Position numbers and translations under genes: made by a program. DNA of 64,000 bases from Symbiodinium microadriaticum (lineage: Eukaryota > Sar > Dinophyceae > Suessiales > Symbiodiniaceae): the NCBI GenBank assembly GCA_001939145.1, contig LSRX01000339.1, positions 465,953-529,952 of the forward strand. Direction: 5' to 3'. Positions 48,001 through 58,568 of the stretch are shown here, in pieces (the first letter of the stretch is position 1; each line of letters opens with the position of its first letter). The notes below the pieces were generated by a model that was not told the DNA's origin, did not search any database, and was given only the letters and a program-made list of their open reading frames with translations.

Positions 48001-49690
48001 CTTGGTACTTCACTTGGAGAGCCCTTACGGGAATTCTGGGGGGGTTTTCGGGTGGCCTATGAGGCCGTACAGTACCTGTTCGAAGCCGCTTTGTTGCGGT
48101 TGTCGCACTCAGCAGGCAAGGGGGCAGACAGCCCTGCTTTTTCCGAAACAGGGGAATTGAGATAAGATCCTAAACTTTAGAATTAGAACCGTGCTGTTCG
48201 GCCGAATCAGGAAATAACGATCGCCCGTTACATTGCGACAGCTAGTTACATGGTGATAAATGATATCTATCGTTACCATGACAGGAATGACTAACAAAAC
48301 GCATGGCATAATGGCCACATGGAGGAGAAAATCAAGATCATGTGAGCAGAACGCCCTATGGAGTTTAAGCCATGGTTGCTGAGCCCTAAACCCTACATCC
48401 AAGCTGCTGAAGCCGAGGAATCCGAATGCATTCGTGATGGGCTGGATCCGCCGCTACCGACAGGAGGAGCAGCAGCAAAACCCTTCCGAAAGCTGGTGGA
48501 ACTACTGGCCCTGACGTTTCACGGGCGAGCTTGTTCTAGAGGGACCCTCGGAATGGAAGGTCATGCAGACACAGACTAGACACTCTGTAGTGGGACCTGC
48601 AAAACCAACCCCTCCACTAAATAGCAGAATTTCTTGTTTTAAGGACTTCTGAATAGGCGAATCTGACTTCAAGTAACCCTGGCTACAGGCCGAAAGAGTC
48701 AGCCTCGAAGCATCTGACCATCTCTTGCCGAGGGCCCGCAGGCTTCCTTTAGCCGCATCTCCGACCCAACAAAGGTTCTGATGATATGCGCGGCATTTGG
48801 CTTTTCTCTAGTACGTTTACGGTATCAGAGGAGGCCCTCTGCAAAGTGAAGGCGCCTTTCCCAGCTTCCGGCTCTTACGCTGCATGCTTGTAGGTTTTCT
48901 TTGCAGAGGCGTGCTCCGGTCACTCCAGTCAGCTGAGCCTTTTGCTGCGATCTTGTGGCGGATTTGAGTTGTTTCAAGTGTCAAAAGACTTGGCACCAGA
49001 GTTCCAATATTTGCAAGATATTTCCCTGAACCTAAAACCCCGGAAGCGCTCAGCCCTTAAACCCTAGACCCCCTGGTGAGCGGTCGAGCAATCGTGGCAA
49101 TCGTGGTGGGGCGACGTAGGATCCCTGACAGTTAGGGCCCGGGGGCGACTGCCCAAGCTTTCTCGCGAGCAACCGTAGAGACCCGAAACTTTAGGGTTTA
49201 GGGTTCTGCATCTGGTTCGAACATGTCAAACTGACGCTGGCAGTAGCTCTGGGTCCACGAGTCAATGCCGGTCGGTCGGCCTTCGTTATCTGCTCGATCT
49301 CAGCACGATCCGTGCTCACTACTTCGTTATGAGACCTTGCCAAAACTCATCGATCACTCCAACCTAAAGGCCTGCAAATCTTACACTACACCTCTGGAGG
49401 AGCCGCGTGCAGGGAAAGAGACATTGAAGAGCTGTCTCTATGTGCGTGGCATGCGAAAATGATGTCCGAAACCTGCGCTGCAAGTGTCACTGTGGCCACG
49501 TGTGTCACGTATCAGTGGTGCAGTGATTGCAAGAGTATGCACTTCTGCAGGTTCAGGCTGTTGCCAAACCAACAAGCCCCAATGGCCCTAGCCGGAACAC
49601 ACAGACTCAATACAGGTGACTGCACACTGCGCACATCAGCTAAAGCAGTTCTACTGGATCCTACCGAGACAGATCGGAAAGCATAGCCAT
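45100..49690. other. Spacer with telomere-like clusters
   Basis: No gene assigned with confidence. Telomere-like clusters at 47066-47130, 47180-47235 and 47338-47372 occur in both orientations. An open segment at about 48358-48579 has coding-like codons but no splice or family support. Confidence 0.4.
47066..47372. repeat. Three telomere-like clusters in alternating orientation
   Basis: TTTAGGG units (47066-47130), then CCCTAAA units (47180-47235), then TTTAGGG units (47338-47372), within about 300 bases. Confidence 0.85.
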
Positions 49691-49692
49691 CT

Positions 49693-50209
49693 GTGCGCTC
49701 CGGGCGGCGGAGCTGGCCACTCGGCTGGCCGCCGACGAACCCAGAACGCTGGGTAAACCTGGCGTGCAGAGTGAAGAGGGACGAGAAAGCCCCGTACGAG
49801 AAGCTGGACGCAGAAGGCAAGGAAAGCCCGGGACCGGAGTTCTCGCATCGCTGCGGTTTTGCTCGTACAGCTCACGAGATTGCAGAGTGTGAAGAGCACG
49901 GGCGGATGACTGCTAAAATGAATCAAGCATAGGACGATGTGCGTATTTTTCTGACCTCGGCTCTGTTGGGTGGCCGACAAACTTCAGCAGGAAGCTGAGT
50001 CCGGCAGGGCCGATCCTGGAGGGCTGGATCCCTGGAAGGCACTGCTAGGGATTCCCCTGCCAGATGCAGATCCGCATGCTCGACGGAGTGATGAAGCCCA
50101 CCCTGCATGGACCAAGCCGACTTCTCAAACGGCCGACAGCGACGATGGTCGTGGCCGCGCCGCTCTCCGCGACGAACTACAGCTTAGGTCGCTCAGCAAG
50201 CGTTGGTAA
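49693..50209 (+). CDS. HMG-box-like segment and following exon (frame uncertain)
   Basis: Around 49740-49850 one frame reads ERWVNLACRVKRDEKAPYEK, LDAEGKE, close to the HMG-box signature W-x-x-L...EKAPYE-x-x-A, a DNA-bending domain. Just upstream another frame reads AAELATRLAADEPRTLG, also HMG-like, so a one-base frame change near 49770 may break the domain. After the acceptor AACTTCAG (about 49990), a well-biased open stretch encodes QQEAESGRADPGGLDPWKAL, then RAALRDELQLRSLSKRW, to a stop at 50209. The two parts may belong to one gene. Decay is possible. Confidence 0.35.
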
Positions 50210-50299
50210 CCCGTAACCGCCGTAGCTGCCGCTCCAGATTGTTGTCCTGCATCTGCCAAGGTCATGCGTCGAGAACTGTCATTCTCGTGTTGGAGTCGC

Positions 50300-50395
50300 T
50301 GAAGAAGACCCGCTTGGGTGCCAAGCGTGGGAGCGGTCTTTCTCGAGGGATGCTTCGAAGTGAGGTTGATGAGGTTGATGCTGCTGCTGCTGATC

Positions 50396-50429
<34 letters not shown>

Positions 50430-50505
50430 CGAGGATGAGGATGAGGATGGTGGTGATAAGGATGAGGATGATGAGGCCGATGATGATGACTATACATGCA
50501 CATGT
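50300..50505 (+). repeat. Dispersed element with a GAT/ATG microsatellite tail, copy 2
   Basis: The head 50300-50364 matches 37730-37796; the tail of GTTGATGAG, CTG and GAT triplets runs to about 50500. The tail's false frames encode Asp/Glu or Met runs. Confidence 0.65.
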
Positions 50506-50890
50506 GTATTCGAGCAAAGGTTGTTGAGCACAATCTCGCGCAAATGAAGCATCTCTTGTTGTGATTCAGTAGGCCGGAGGGGTCGAAATTTCATACGTTA
50601 GATCATACATGCGAGGCTTTGCCATTGTGTCTCCATTTCCTTGTCTTCATTCCCTCCTGAATAACTCATACATCAGCAGCTCTGACACATGCGCAGTACC
50701 GAGTACAGACATGGACTGCAAGTGCTTTCCCGATGCATTCCTGCATGACCAACCGCAGTGTCTCTGAATGGCGTCATGAGCAAAACTTCAATGACTAACT
50801 CCACCACCGTAGCCGGATCAAGTCTGTGCGATCAAGCTTCTACCTTGGACTGAGTTCCGTTTTTACTGTGCCTTGGCTTTGTGCCTACAG

Positions 50891-50962
50891 GTGACGACGA
50901 CCGAGACCGAGACCGACTCGGAAATCGAGTGGTGGGAGAACGTGCGCGCCACCGAGAACCGT
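50891..50962 (+). CDS. Trp-rich exon paralogous to 39510-39566
   Basis: Bounded by CTACAG and GTAAGC, 24 codons in phase 0: VTTTETETDSEIEWWENVRA, TENR. It aligns with VTKTEPNDWDNWHATENW at 39511, and the downstream GTAAGCTTGG aligns with CATAAGCTTGG there. Function unknown. It lies just left of the duplicated glycosyltransferase block and is absent from the second copy. Confidence 0.45.
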
Positions 50963-51003
50963 GTAAGCTTGGTCTCGGTGTTCTTTTGTTGCTTTGGGGT
51001 GGT

Positions 51004-53457
51004 AGCTCGGAAGACGTGTGTCGACTCCGACTCAGATCTCAGAGTCTTTAAGGAAACAGCTCCGGTCTTCATTCTTGAAGCCTTCGGCCGGAGCGATGCT
51101 GAAGCTCCGCACGACGTAGCTTTGGGATTTTGCTGAGGCTGAACCATGATTGAGTTTGAATGGCACAGCCTCATCGTCATTATGGGCTCAGAAAAACCTT
51201 CGGAAACGCTCCTTGCTTCCTTGATTCCTCGCACTTTTTTGCCTTTCGGAACATGGAGACGCAGACTCAAAGCTCCAGGAGTTTTGCATTCATCTTCCCT
51301 TTGGCGGCGGGTCACATCAACCCATCTTTAGCCATTGCTCGGTTCCTTGTTCAGCAGGGGCACGTGGTGCACTACCTCTGTCGGGAACAGATGCGTGAGG
51401 CGATTGAGGATACTGGCGCCGTGTTCCACAGCGACATTGAGACTCAACCCGAGCTGTACGCTGGCAGAGCTCCCTCGATGTGGGGTGCCCTTGGATCCTT
51501 GCAGGAGGAGTATGGCATGAAGGGCGAAAGCCTGTCCCAGGCCAGATTGAAACTGAGGGAGCTGGCAGTAGAGCTGATGCTCCCTGGTACTCTTCGATGG
51601 CTTGAGAAGATCAAGGCTCAGGCAGTGCTGTGCGATCCGCTGATCAACTTGGAAGCCCCACTGGCAGCAAGGGTGGCAGGGATTCCCTGTGTGTCCTTGT
51701 TGACCGTTGCAGGGCCTGGTGGACAGGAAGTCGCTTGGGGCGGTGTCTTGCAGGCTCTGGGCACCAGTGCGGAGAAGGTCTTGCAGGAAAGACGTGAGTT
51801 TCAAGGACGCTAAGGGATAACACCATCGGAAGCTGACACTGCCAAACTAATGAACTAGAGGTGTCTCGGCTGTGTGTGACTTAGCAGCACCATGGATATG
51901 CGGTTGATTAAGAGACACAGTCCACAAATCAATTTCCCAGCGGGTTCTGCATGTCTGTTGGGCCCGTTCCCCTCTTCAGGACTACAAGATTGCATAGATC
52001 GTCTGAAGAAGACCTACGGCTTTCACCTCGCGGTGGAAGATGGGGTGAAACCTTTGGGAGTCTTTAGAAGCTGCCTGATGTCCACTCTGACGCTGGTGAC
52101 CACTGCCGAATTCTTGGCGGATCCAATGTCCCCAGAGGTGTCTAAGGCATACACCGGCCACGACTTCGTCTACCTTGGCCCTATGCTGGACAAGCCCGGT
52201 GCCAAACGCGCAGGCGGTCACAAACTGGATGCTGCCATGCATTCAGGCGCTGATACCGACGCGACGGCCCTCAACTTGGCTCGTGATGCAAGGGCGGAAG
52301 GTCGACCGTTGGTCTTGGTGAGTCTTGGAACCATCATCACTGGTGATCATGCTGACTATGGCTGGGGTGCTCGCTTCGTTGTGGATGGGCAGCAGGTTGG
52401 CATTTCCGGTCGGGAACTTTGTCAGGCAGCGTGGCAGGCAGCCTTTGATGTTTTCGGCCAGTGGGACCCAAGCTCAACGCAGTCGCCCTTGATTCTTGCA
52501 GCACTCGGTCCCCAAGCAGATGCCCTGGAGGGATTGAAGGTTCCTCCAAATGCCTTCTGCAGCCCTACCCTTCCACAGGTGGATTTGCTGAGACTTGGAG
52601 TGGACGTCTTCCTGACCCATGGGGGGCAGAATAGCTTCACAGAAGCCTTGTCCATGGGGGTTCCCCTAGTGGTTTGCCCAGGCTTTGCCGATCAGCCGGT
52701 GAACGCAGCGAAAGCTGAGTCTTTGCTGATCGGTCTCAAGGTGGATCGACCCATGCGACCCCTGGAGCATGCTCAGGCAGATAGAGCGGCATACAGGAAA
52801 ACCGCTGCAGATGCCTTGACGAAAGTGGCGCAAGATCCATCTTTCAAAGAGCATGCCATGAATTGCGCCAGGGCCCTGAGTGCTTGTGGAGGCGTCAGCC
52901 TAGCGAGCAGGATTCTGCTGGATTTGGCTACTTCGAAGCTGCCGCTTCAACTGGCACAGGCCGGAGCCTAGCACAATTTGACGAATCTTTTGAATGAGCG
53001 GCGACTTGCGCCCTCATGAAAACTGATCCGTCCTGCCTTCCGTCCGTGCCTTTGTACAGATCGGCACCGAGCTAAAGCAGCGCTCCCGGGGGACCTTTGT
53101 ACAGACTTGGTCCGGTCAAACCTTCCTTGACTCGTTCCGGTCCTGCAGCTGATGAGCATCTGGCAGAGCAAAGGTTCTGTGCATTGGAGAGGGACTCTTT
53201 TTTGGGGGCATTGCCGTGCGGGGTCGAAGCTTCTGGCGACAAGTACTTCGCTACGACAGCTCTCTGAAGCGGGACCCTGTCCTTTCCTTCTTTGTCCATG
53301 CCTCCCCCCCTTTCCCTGTATCTCTTGAAGAAAGCATCCCCTAAAACCTTTTCTGTGCGGATTCGCCCAGGCGCTTCTGCGACGACACGGCGCCCCCCGC
53401 AGCGCGCGAGGGGGACGGCCGAAGGCCAGGCAAGCCGTAAGGACGAAACACGTAACA
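51004..53457 (+). repeat. Direct segmental duplication, unit A
   Basis: A block of 2,454 bases repeated at 54307-56760 (offset 3,303) with only scattered single-base differences. Edges: AGCTCGGAAGACGTG on the left, GAAACACGTAACA on the right. It contains a complete glycosyltransferase gene with about 250 bases of upstream and 490 bases of downstream flank. Confidence 0.95.
51253..52971 (+). CDS. UDP-glycosyltransferase (GT1/MGT-like), copy A
   Basis: Two exons, 51253-51793 and 51941-52971, give 523 residues. The enzyme should transfer a sugar from a UDP-sugar to a small acceptor. The N-terminal Rossmann half carries AAGHINPSLA with the candidate catalytic base His21. The C-terminal half carries the nucleotide-sugar signature FLTHGGQNSFTEAL (His407), GVPLVVCPGFADQP (Asp431-Gln432). 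Length and layout fit bacterial-type MGT/YjiC-like enzymes; there is no membrane anchor or signal peptide, so it is probably cytosolic. The intron is GTGAGT to TTTCCCAG, 147 bases, and joins the halves in phase. An in-frame ATG at 51892 opens the second half but lies inside this intron, so it is not the start of a separate gene. The acceptor substrate is unknown. Confidence 0.85.
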
Positions 53458-53459
53458 TT

Positions 53460-54045
53460 GTGGCACTATACCACACGATACTCACTAGACATCTTTGCAT
53501 GTCAATGTGTGACTATATGCATTATTTGTATATGAAGCTTCTGCAATGATTGTGTCGGGCTGAGATCAGGGATTGGCTGCGCCCTTCTGGTTTGGCTCGT
53601 CCCGGAAGCTTGCTGGTGTCTTCGAGTTGACGCCGGGGCCACGGAGCGTCAAAGCGAGTGCCCGGTCCTGCGGCTGCTTTGGTTTTTGTTTTCGGACATG
53701 GCGAGCGGCTAGGCCCAGAACCGCACGGGTTAGCCTGTGGATAATGGTTGAGGCGCCAGGGTTGACGATGCTCAGGGATGCTGGCAGGCTCCTAGGTTCA
53801 GAGAAGCTCAGAGGGTGATGCTAGGCATCGCGATGCTCAAGACTGCTCCAGCAGACGTGGGCTCTGGCCCCAACTGAAAGGAGCAGGCGTGGCGAAAGAG
53901 GAGCTGCCCCTAAACTGAAAGCAGCAGACGCGGTTTTGGGGGCTTGGTCCCGAAGCGTCGCTGACCCCCAAAAAGTGTGTAACGCTGCAGGGCGCCTGCA
54001 GCCTCCGTGCCGGCGGATCTCTCGAAAAAAGGGAAGAAATTTCAG
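53460..54045. other. Unique sequence between the duplicated blocks
   Basis: Nothing recognised. It is not part of the duplication. Confidence 0.5.
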
Positions 54046-54180
54046 GGCTCTTGGGAGTCAAAACTGGCCACTGTCCCGGATTCGTCCAAAGGCTCACCAG
54101 TGGATCGCGTCGACGGTGCCGTCGTCGTAGTCGAAGTCACGAGCCTCCGGCTCCACCGAGCGATCGAAGGCTTAAGGAAG
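54046..54180 (+). CDS. Possible exon of 45 codons between the glycosyltransferase copies
   Basis: Starts right after GAAATTTCAG and ends at a GT, exactly 45 codons in phase 0 with G/C-biased third positions: GSWESKLATVPDSSKGSPVD, RVDGAVVVVEVTSLRLHRAI, EGLRK. The family is unknown. The GT is followed by a long G run, which is unusual for a donor. Confidence 0.42.
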
Positions 54181-54306
54181 GTTTGGGGGGGGGGGGGCTT
54201 TAACTTTAACTCTGCAGAAGTTAGCCGAAACCCCGCAAGATAGCACACCTGCCAGGGTCAGAGTATCCAAACGCTGGGGAAATACTCTACTGTCTGTGAC
54301 GTTTGC

Positions 54307-56760
54307 AGCTCGGAAGACGTGTGTCGACCCCGACTCAGATCTCAGAGTCTTTAAGGAAACAGCTCCGGTCTTCATTCTTGAAGCCTTCGGCCGGAGCGAT
54401 GCTGAAGCTCCGCACGACGTAGCTTTGGGATTTTGCTGAGGCTGAACCATGATTGAGTTTGAATGGCACAGCCTCATCGCCATTATGGGCTCAGAAAAAC
54501 CTTCGGAAACGCTCCTTGCTTCCTTGATTCCTCGCACTTTTTTGCCGTTCGGAACATGGAGACGCAGACTCAAAGCTCCAGGAGTTTTGCATTCATCTTC
54601 CCCCTGGCGGCGGGTCACATCAACCCATCTTTAGCCATTGCTCGGTTCCTTGTTCAGCAGGGGCACGGGGTGCACTACCTCTGTCGGGAACAGATGCGTG
54701 AGGCGATTGAGGATACTGGCGCCGTGTTCCACAGCGACATTGAGACTCAACCCGAGCTGTACGCTGGCAGAGCTCCCTCGATGTGGGGTGCCCTGGGATC
54801 CTTGCAGGAGGAGCATGGCATGAAGGGCGAAAGCCTGTCCCAGGCCAGATTGAAACTGAGGGAGCTGGCAGTAGAGCTGATGCTCCCTGGTACTCTTCGA
54901 TGGCTTGAGAAGATCAAGGCTCAGGCAGTGCTGTGCGATCCGCTGATCAACTTGGAAGCCCCACTGGCAGCAAGGGTGGCAGGGATTCCCTGTGTGTCCT
55001 TGTTGACCGTTGCAGGGCCTGGTGGACAGGAAGTCGCTTGGGGCGGTGTCTTGCAGGCTCTGGGCACCAGTGCGGAGAAGGTCTTGCAGGAAAGACGTGA
55101 GTTTCAAGGACGCTAAGGGATAACACCATCGGAAGCTGACACTGCCAAACTAATGAACTAGAGGTGTCTCGGCTGTGTGTGACTTAGCAGCACCATGGAT
55201 ATGCGGTTGATGAAGAGACACAGTCCACAAATCAATTTCCCAGCGGGTTCTGCATGTCTGTTGGGCCCGTTCCCCGCTTCAGGACTACAAGATTGCATAG
55301 AGCGTCTGAAGAAGACCTACGGCATTCACCTCGCGGTGGAAGATGGGGTGAAACCTTTGGGAGTCTTTAGAAGCTGCCTGATGTCCACTCTGACGCTGGT
55401 GACCACTGCCGAATTCTTGGCGGATCCAATGTCCCCAGAGGTGTCTAAGGCATACACCGGCCACGACTTCGTCTACCTTGGCCCTATGCTGGACAAGCCC
55501 GGTGCCAAACGCGCAGGCGGTCACAAACTGGATGCTGCCATGCATTCAGGCGCTGATACCGACGCGACGGCCCTCAACTTGGCTCGTGATGCAAGGGCGG
55601 AAGGTCGACCGTTGGTCTTGGTGAGTCTTGGAACCATCATCACTGGTGATCATGCTGACTATGGCTGGGGTGCTCGCTTCGTTGTGGATGGGCAGCAGGT
55701 AGGCATTTCCGGTCGGGAACTTTGTCAGGCAGCGTGGCAGGCAGCCTTTGATGTTTTCGGCCAGTGGGACCCAAGCTCAACGCAGTCGCCCTTGATTCTT
55801 GCAGCACTCGGTCCCCAAGCAGATGCCCTGGAGGGATTGAAGGTACCTCCAAATGCCTTCTGCAGCCCTACCCTTCCACAGGTGGATTTGCTGAGACTTG
55901 GAGTGGACGTCTTCCTGACCCATGGGGGGCAGAATAGCTTCACAGAAGCCTTGTCCATGGGGGTTCCCCTAGTGGTTTGCCCAGGCTTTGCCGATCAGCC
56001 GGTGAACGCAGCGAAAGCTGAGTCTTTGCAGATCGGTCTCAAGGTGGATCGACCCATGCGACCCCTGGAGCATGCTCAGGCAGATAGAGCGGCATACAGG
56101 AAAACCGCTGCAGATGCCTTGACGAAAGTGGCGCAAGACCCATCTTTCAAAGAGCATGCCATGAATTGCGCCAGGGCCCTGAGTGCTTGTGGAGGCGTCA
56201 GCCTAGCGAGCAGGATTCTGCTGGATTTGGCAACTTCGAAGCTGCCGCTTCAACTGGCACAGGCCGGAGCCTAGCACAATTTGACGAATCTTTTGAATGA
56301 GCGGCGACTTGCGCCCTCATGAAAACTGATCCGTCCTGCCTTCCGTCCGTGCCTTTGTACAGATCGGCACCGAGCTAAAGCAGCGCTCCCGGGGGACCTT
56401 TGTACAGACTTGGTCCGGTCAAACCTTCCTTGACTCGTTCCGGTCCTGCAGCTGATGAGCATCTGGCAGAGCAAAGGTTCTGTGCATTGGAGAGGGACTC
56501 TTTTTTGGGGGCATTGCCGTGCGGGGTCGAAGCTTCTGGCGACAAGTACTTCGCTACGACAGCTCTCTGAAGCGGGACCCTGTCCTTTCCTTCTTTGTCC
56601 ATGCCTCCCCCCCTTTCCCTGAACCTCTTGAAGAAAGCATCCCCTAAAACCTTTTCTGTGCGGATTCGCCCAGGCGCTTCTGCGACGACACGGCGTGCGC
56701 CGCAGCGCGCGAGGGGGACGGCCGAAGGCCAGGCACGCCGTGAGGACGAAACACGTAACA
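54307..56760 (+). repeat. Direct segmental duplication, unit B
   Basis: Second copy of 51004-53457. The flanking sequence on both sides differs from unit A from the edge base onward, so the borders are sharp. Confidence 0.95.
54556..56274 (+). CDS. UDP-glycosyltransferase (GT1/MGT-like), copy B
   Basis: Exons 54556-55096 and 55244-56274, 523 residues, same intron. By eye I count six amino-acid changes against copy A: Val to Gly after QQGH, Tyr to His in EEYGMKG, Ser to Ala in GPFPSSG, Asp to Glu in CIDRLKK, Phe to Ile in TYGFHL, and Leu to Gln in AESLLIG. There are about as many silent changes. The motifs HGGQNS and GFADQP are intact, so both copies look functional. Changes occur mainly in the acceptor half or loops, which could tune the substrate, but this is inference. 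Confidence 0.85.
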
Positions 56761-56774
56761 CTGGCGAGTCCTCA

Positions 56775-57038
56775 AAGTCATGGCTTACATTGCGCATCTT
56801 CCTCAAGAGAGCTGTGTCTAAGCTACGGCCTCCTCTTCTGTGCGAGGAACCGCGACATTTACACTCGGCTTGTGTTGTGGGCCTTCTTTCAGAATCTCGA
56901 CATTCCTTGTCCATCTCCAGGCCGATCTCCAACTCTAGATTCAGAAATCTCGAAGCCGAAAGCGGAAACAACAAACCGAAACAGGCCGGACCTCACAAAG
57001 CCTAAAACCTCTTGTGAAGGATCTTCCAAGCCTTGCAT

Positions 57039-57080
<42 letters not shown>

Positions 57081-57830
57081 CCGATAATGTGATCGCATTA
57101 ACAGAGCCTTCTTTCAATTCTGGCTTTGCACGTCGCCGAAAACAGGTGGCGAGATCCTCGAGAGTGGCACGCTAGAGCCGAGCTCTCGAAGGGGCTCAGG
57201 GGCGATACGTTATGAGGATCAGGATTACCAGTTAACGCTAGTATCCCTTGTTTTGTGTCCTCAAAACAGTACGACCCTCGTTAACAAGAGACCCTCCTCT
57301 GCGCAGGGAAAATTGGAGTCTCCGGGCTTCCTGAGGGCGATGGGGGCTCCCACCTAAAGGGAACTTACATCCGGGGTTTGCTTGGAGCGCCCTTAGTCTA
57401 AATCATAGACCGGAATACGCCCGAAGCCTTAACTTTGTGAGGTATGGCACGGACAAGGTCCCGAGCACTCGCCCACCGCACGCCAAACGCTTGGCATCGG
57501 GAGTTCCAGAAAATCCGTCGTGTGGGGTCCCTTTTTAGGGGATGCTAAGGGCTTCAACTAGGAGGTGTGCTCCAACAGATTTGAAGAACCCGGTCTCAAG
57601 GGTGCCCTTTTGTCGAAGTCTTTCAGGGTGCCTGTGCAAGAGTGTTTGCATGTTGGCGGTGCAGTGTCTGCGTTACGTGCGCTGTGAAGGATGGCTTCGA
57701 TGTGCTTAGGATGTGTCGGCGATTGCAAGCAAGGCATCTTGCTACAGGTTTGAGACTGGGGCTTGGATTTAGAGTTTGAGAGGAGTGTCTAGAGCCTTAC
57801 AGCTCAGAATTTGCTTCCGGTGTTTATGAA
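56775..57830. other. Spacer after the duplication
   Basis: Contains an AAGC tetranucleotide run (57041-57080). No gene assigned. Confidence 0.45.
57041..57080. repeat. (AAGC)n tetranucleotide repeat
   Basis: Ten or so tandem AAGC units. Confidence 0.9.
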
Positions 57831-57991
57831 CGACGTTTGGGGTTTGGGCTATGCTTTGAGAGACATCTCGGAGTCTCGAGTACAGTCCAGGTGATCCGGC
57901 GATTTGTCAAATCAATCTCGGGGTATGGTGGCCCCAAAAACCTAAACCCGAAAGCCTTCGAGGGCAGGCATTTTTGGGCCTCTTCTTGCAG

Positions 57992-58130
57992 GACTTCTCA
58001 TTCTTCTGGAACAGAGACTGATAATCTGATAGCACCGCACGTCCTGCAGCTTCTTTCCATGAAATTCTGCGGGCTCCCCAACACCCCAGCACCCAACAGT
58101 GCCACCCAGATCCGAGATTTTTTGACCTAG
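57992..58130 (+). CDS. Possible terminal exon, unknown protein
   Basis: Preceded by an excellent acceptor (GGGCCTCTTCTTGCAG) and open to TAG. It encodes TSHSSGTETDNLIAPHVLQL, then LSMKFCGLPNTPAPNSATQI. No family. The splice signal is the main support. Confidence 0.3.
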
Positions 58131-58568
58131 GCTCAGCCGCACTCCAAGATCCTCCAGGTACCGGTGCCTTAAGGACCCCTTTAGGCTCTTCTTTCCGGAA
58201 TATACTCCTGAATTTCTGCTGTTTTGGAGTTCCCTCCGAGGAAGACCACCGGCTGCCGCGCGCTCGTGCGAAGCGACAAGAAGTGAGTGGAAATACTTAC
58301 ACCCTACTAAATGGCTTCAATGTAATGAGTCTCTTGAGCCTTCAAGCAGTGAAGAGCAAGGACCTGTCATGCAATGGGCGCATGCAAAAGGGGGATTGCA
58401 AAGGAATAGTACAACTAAAACACGTGTTGCTGCAACTCCTGAGGCCGTTCGCCTTGTTGCGTTGAGTGCAATCGCTCGCCGAACCAGGCTAAATGTATCG
58501 TGTGCTCACTCAAACTCCGCAGTTTTGTGGCTCGTTACGCAACCCACGCCGTGACACCGTCCCAACCG

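Noticed and set aside
51892..51940. ATG opening the second half of the glycosyltransferase as a separate gene
   Set aside because: It lies within a canonical GT-AG intron that joins the two halves in phase; the family is one protein.
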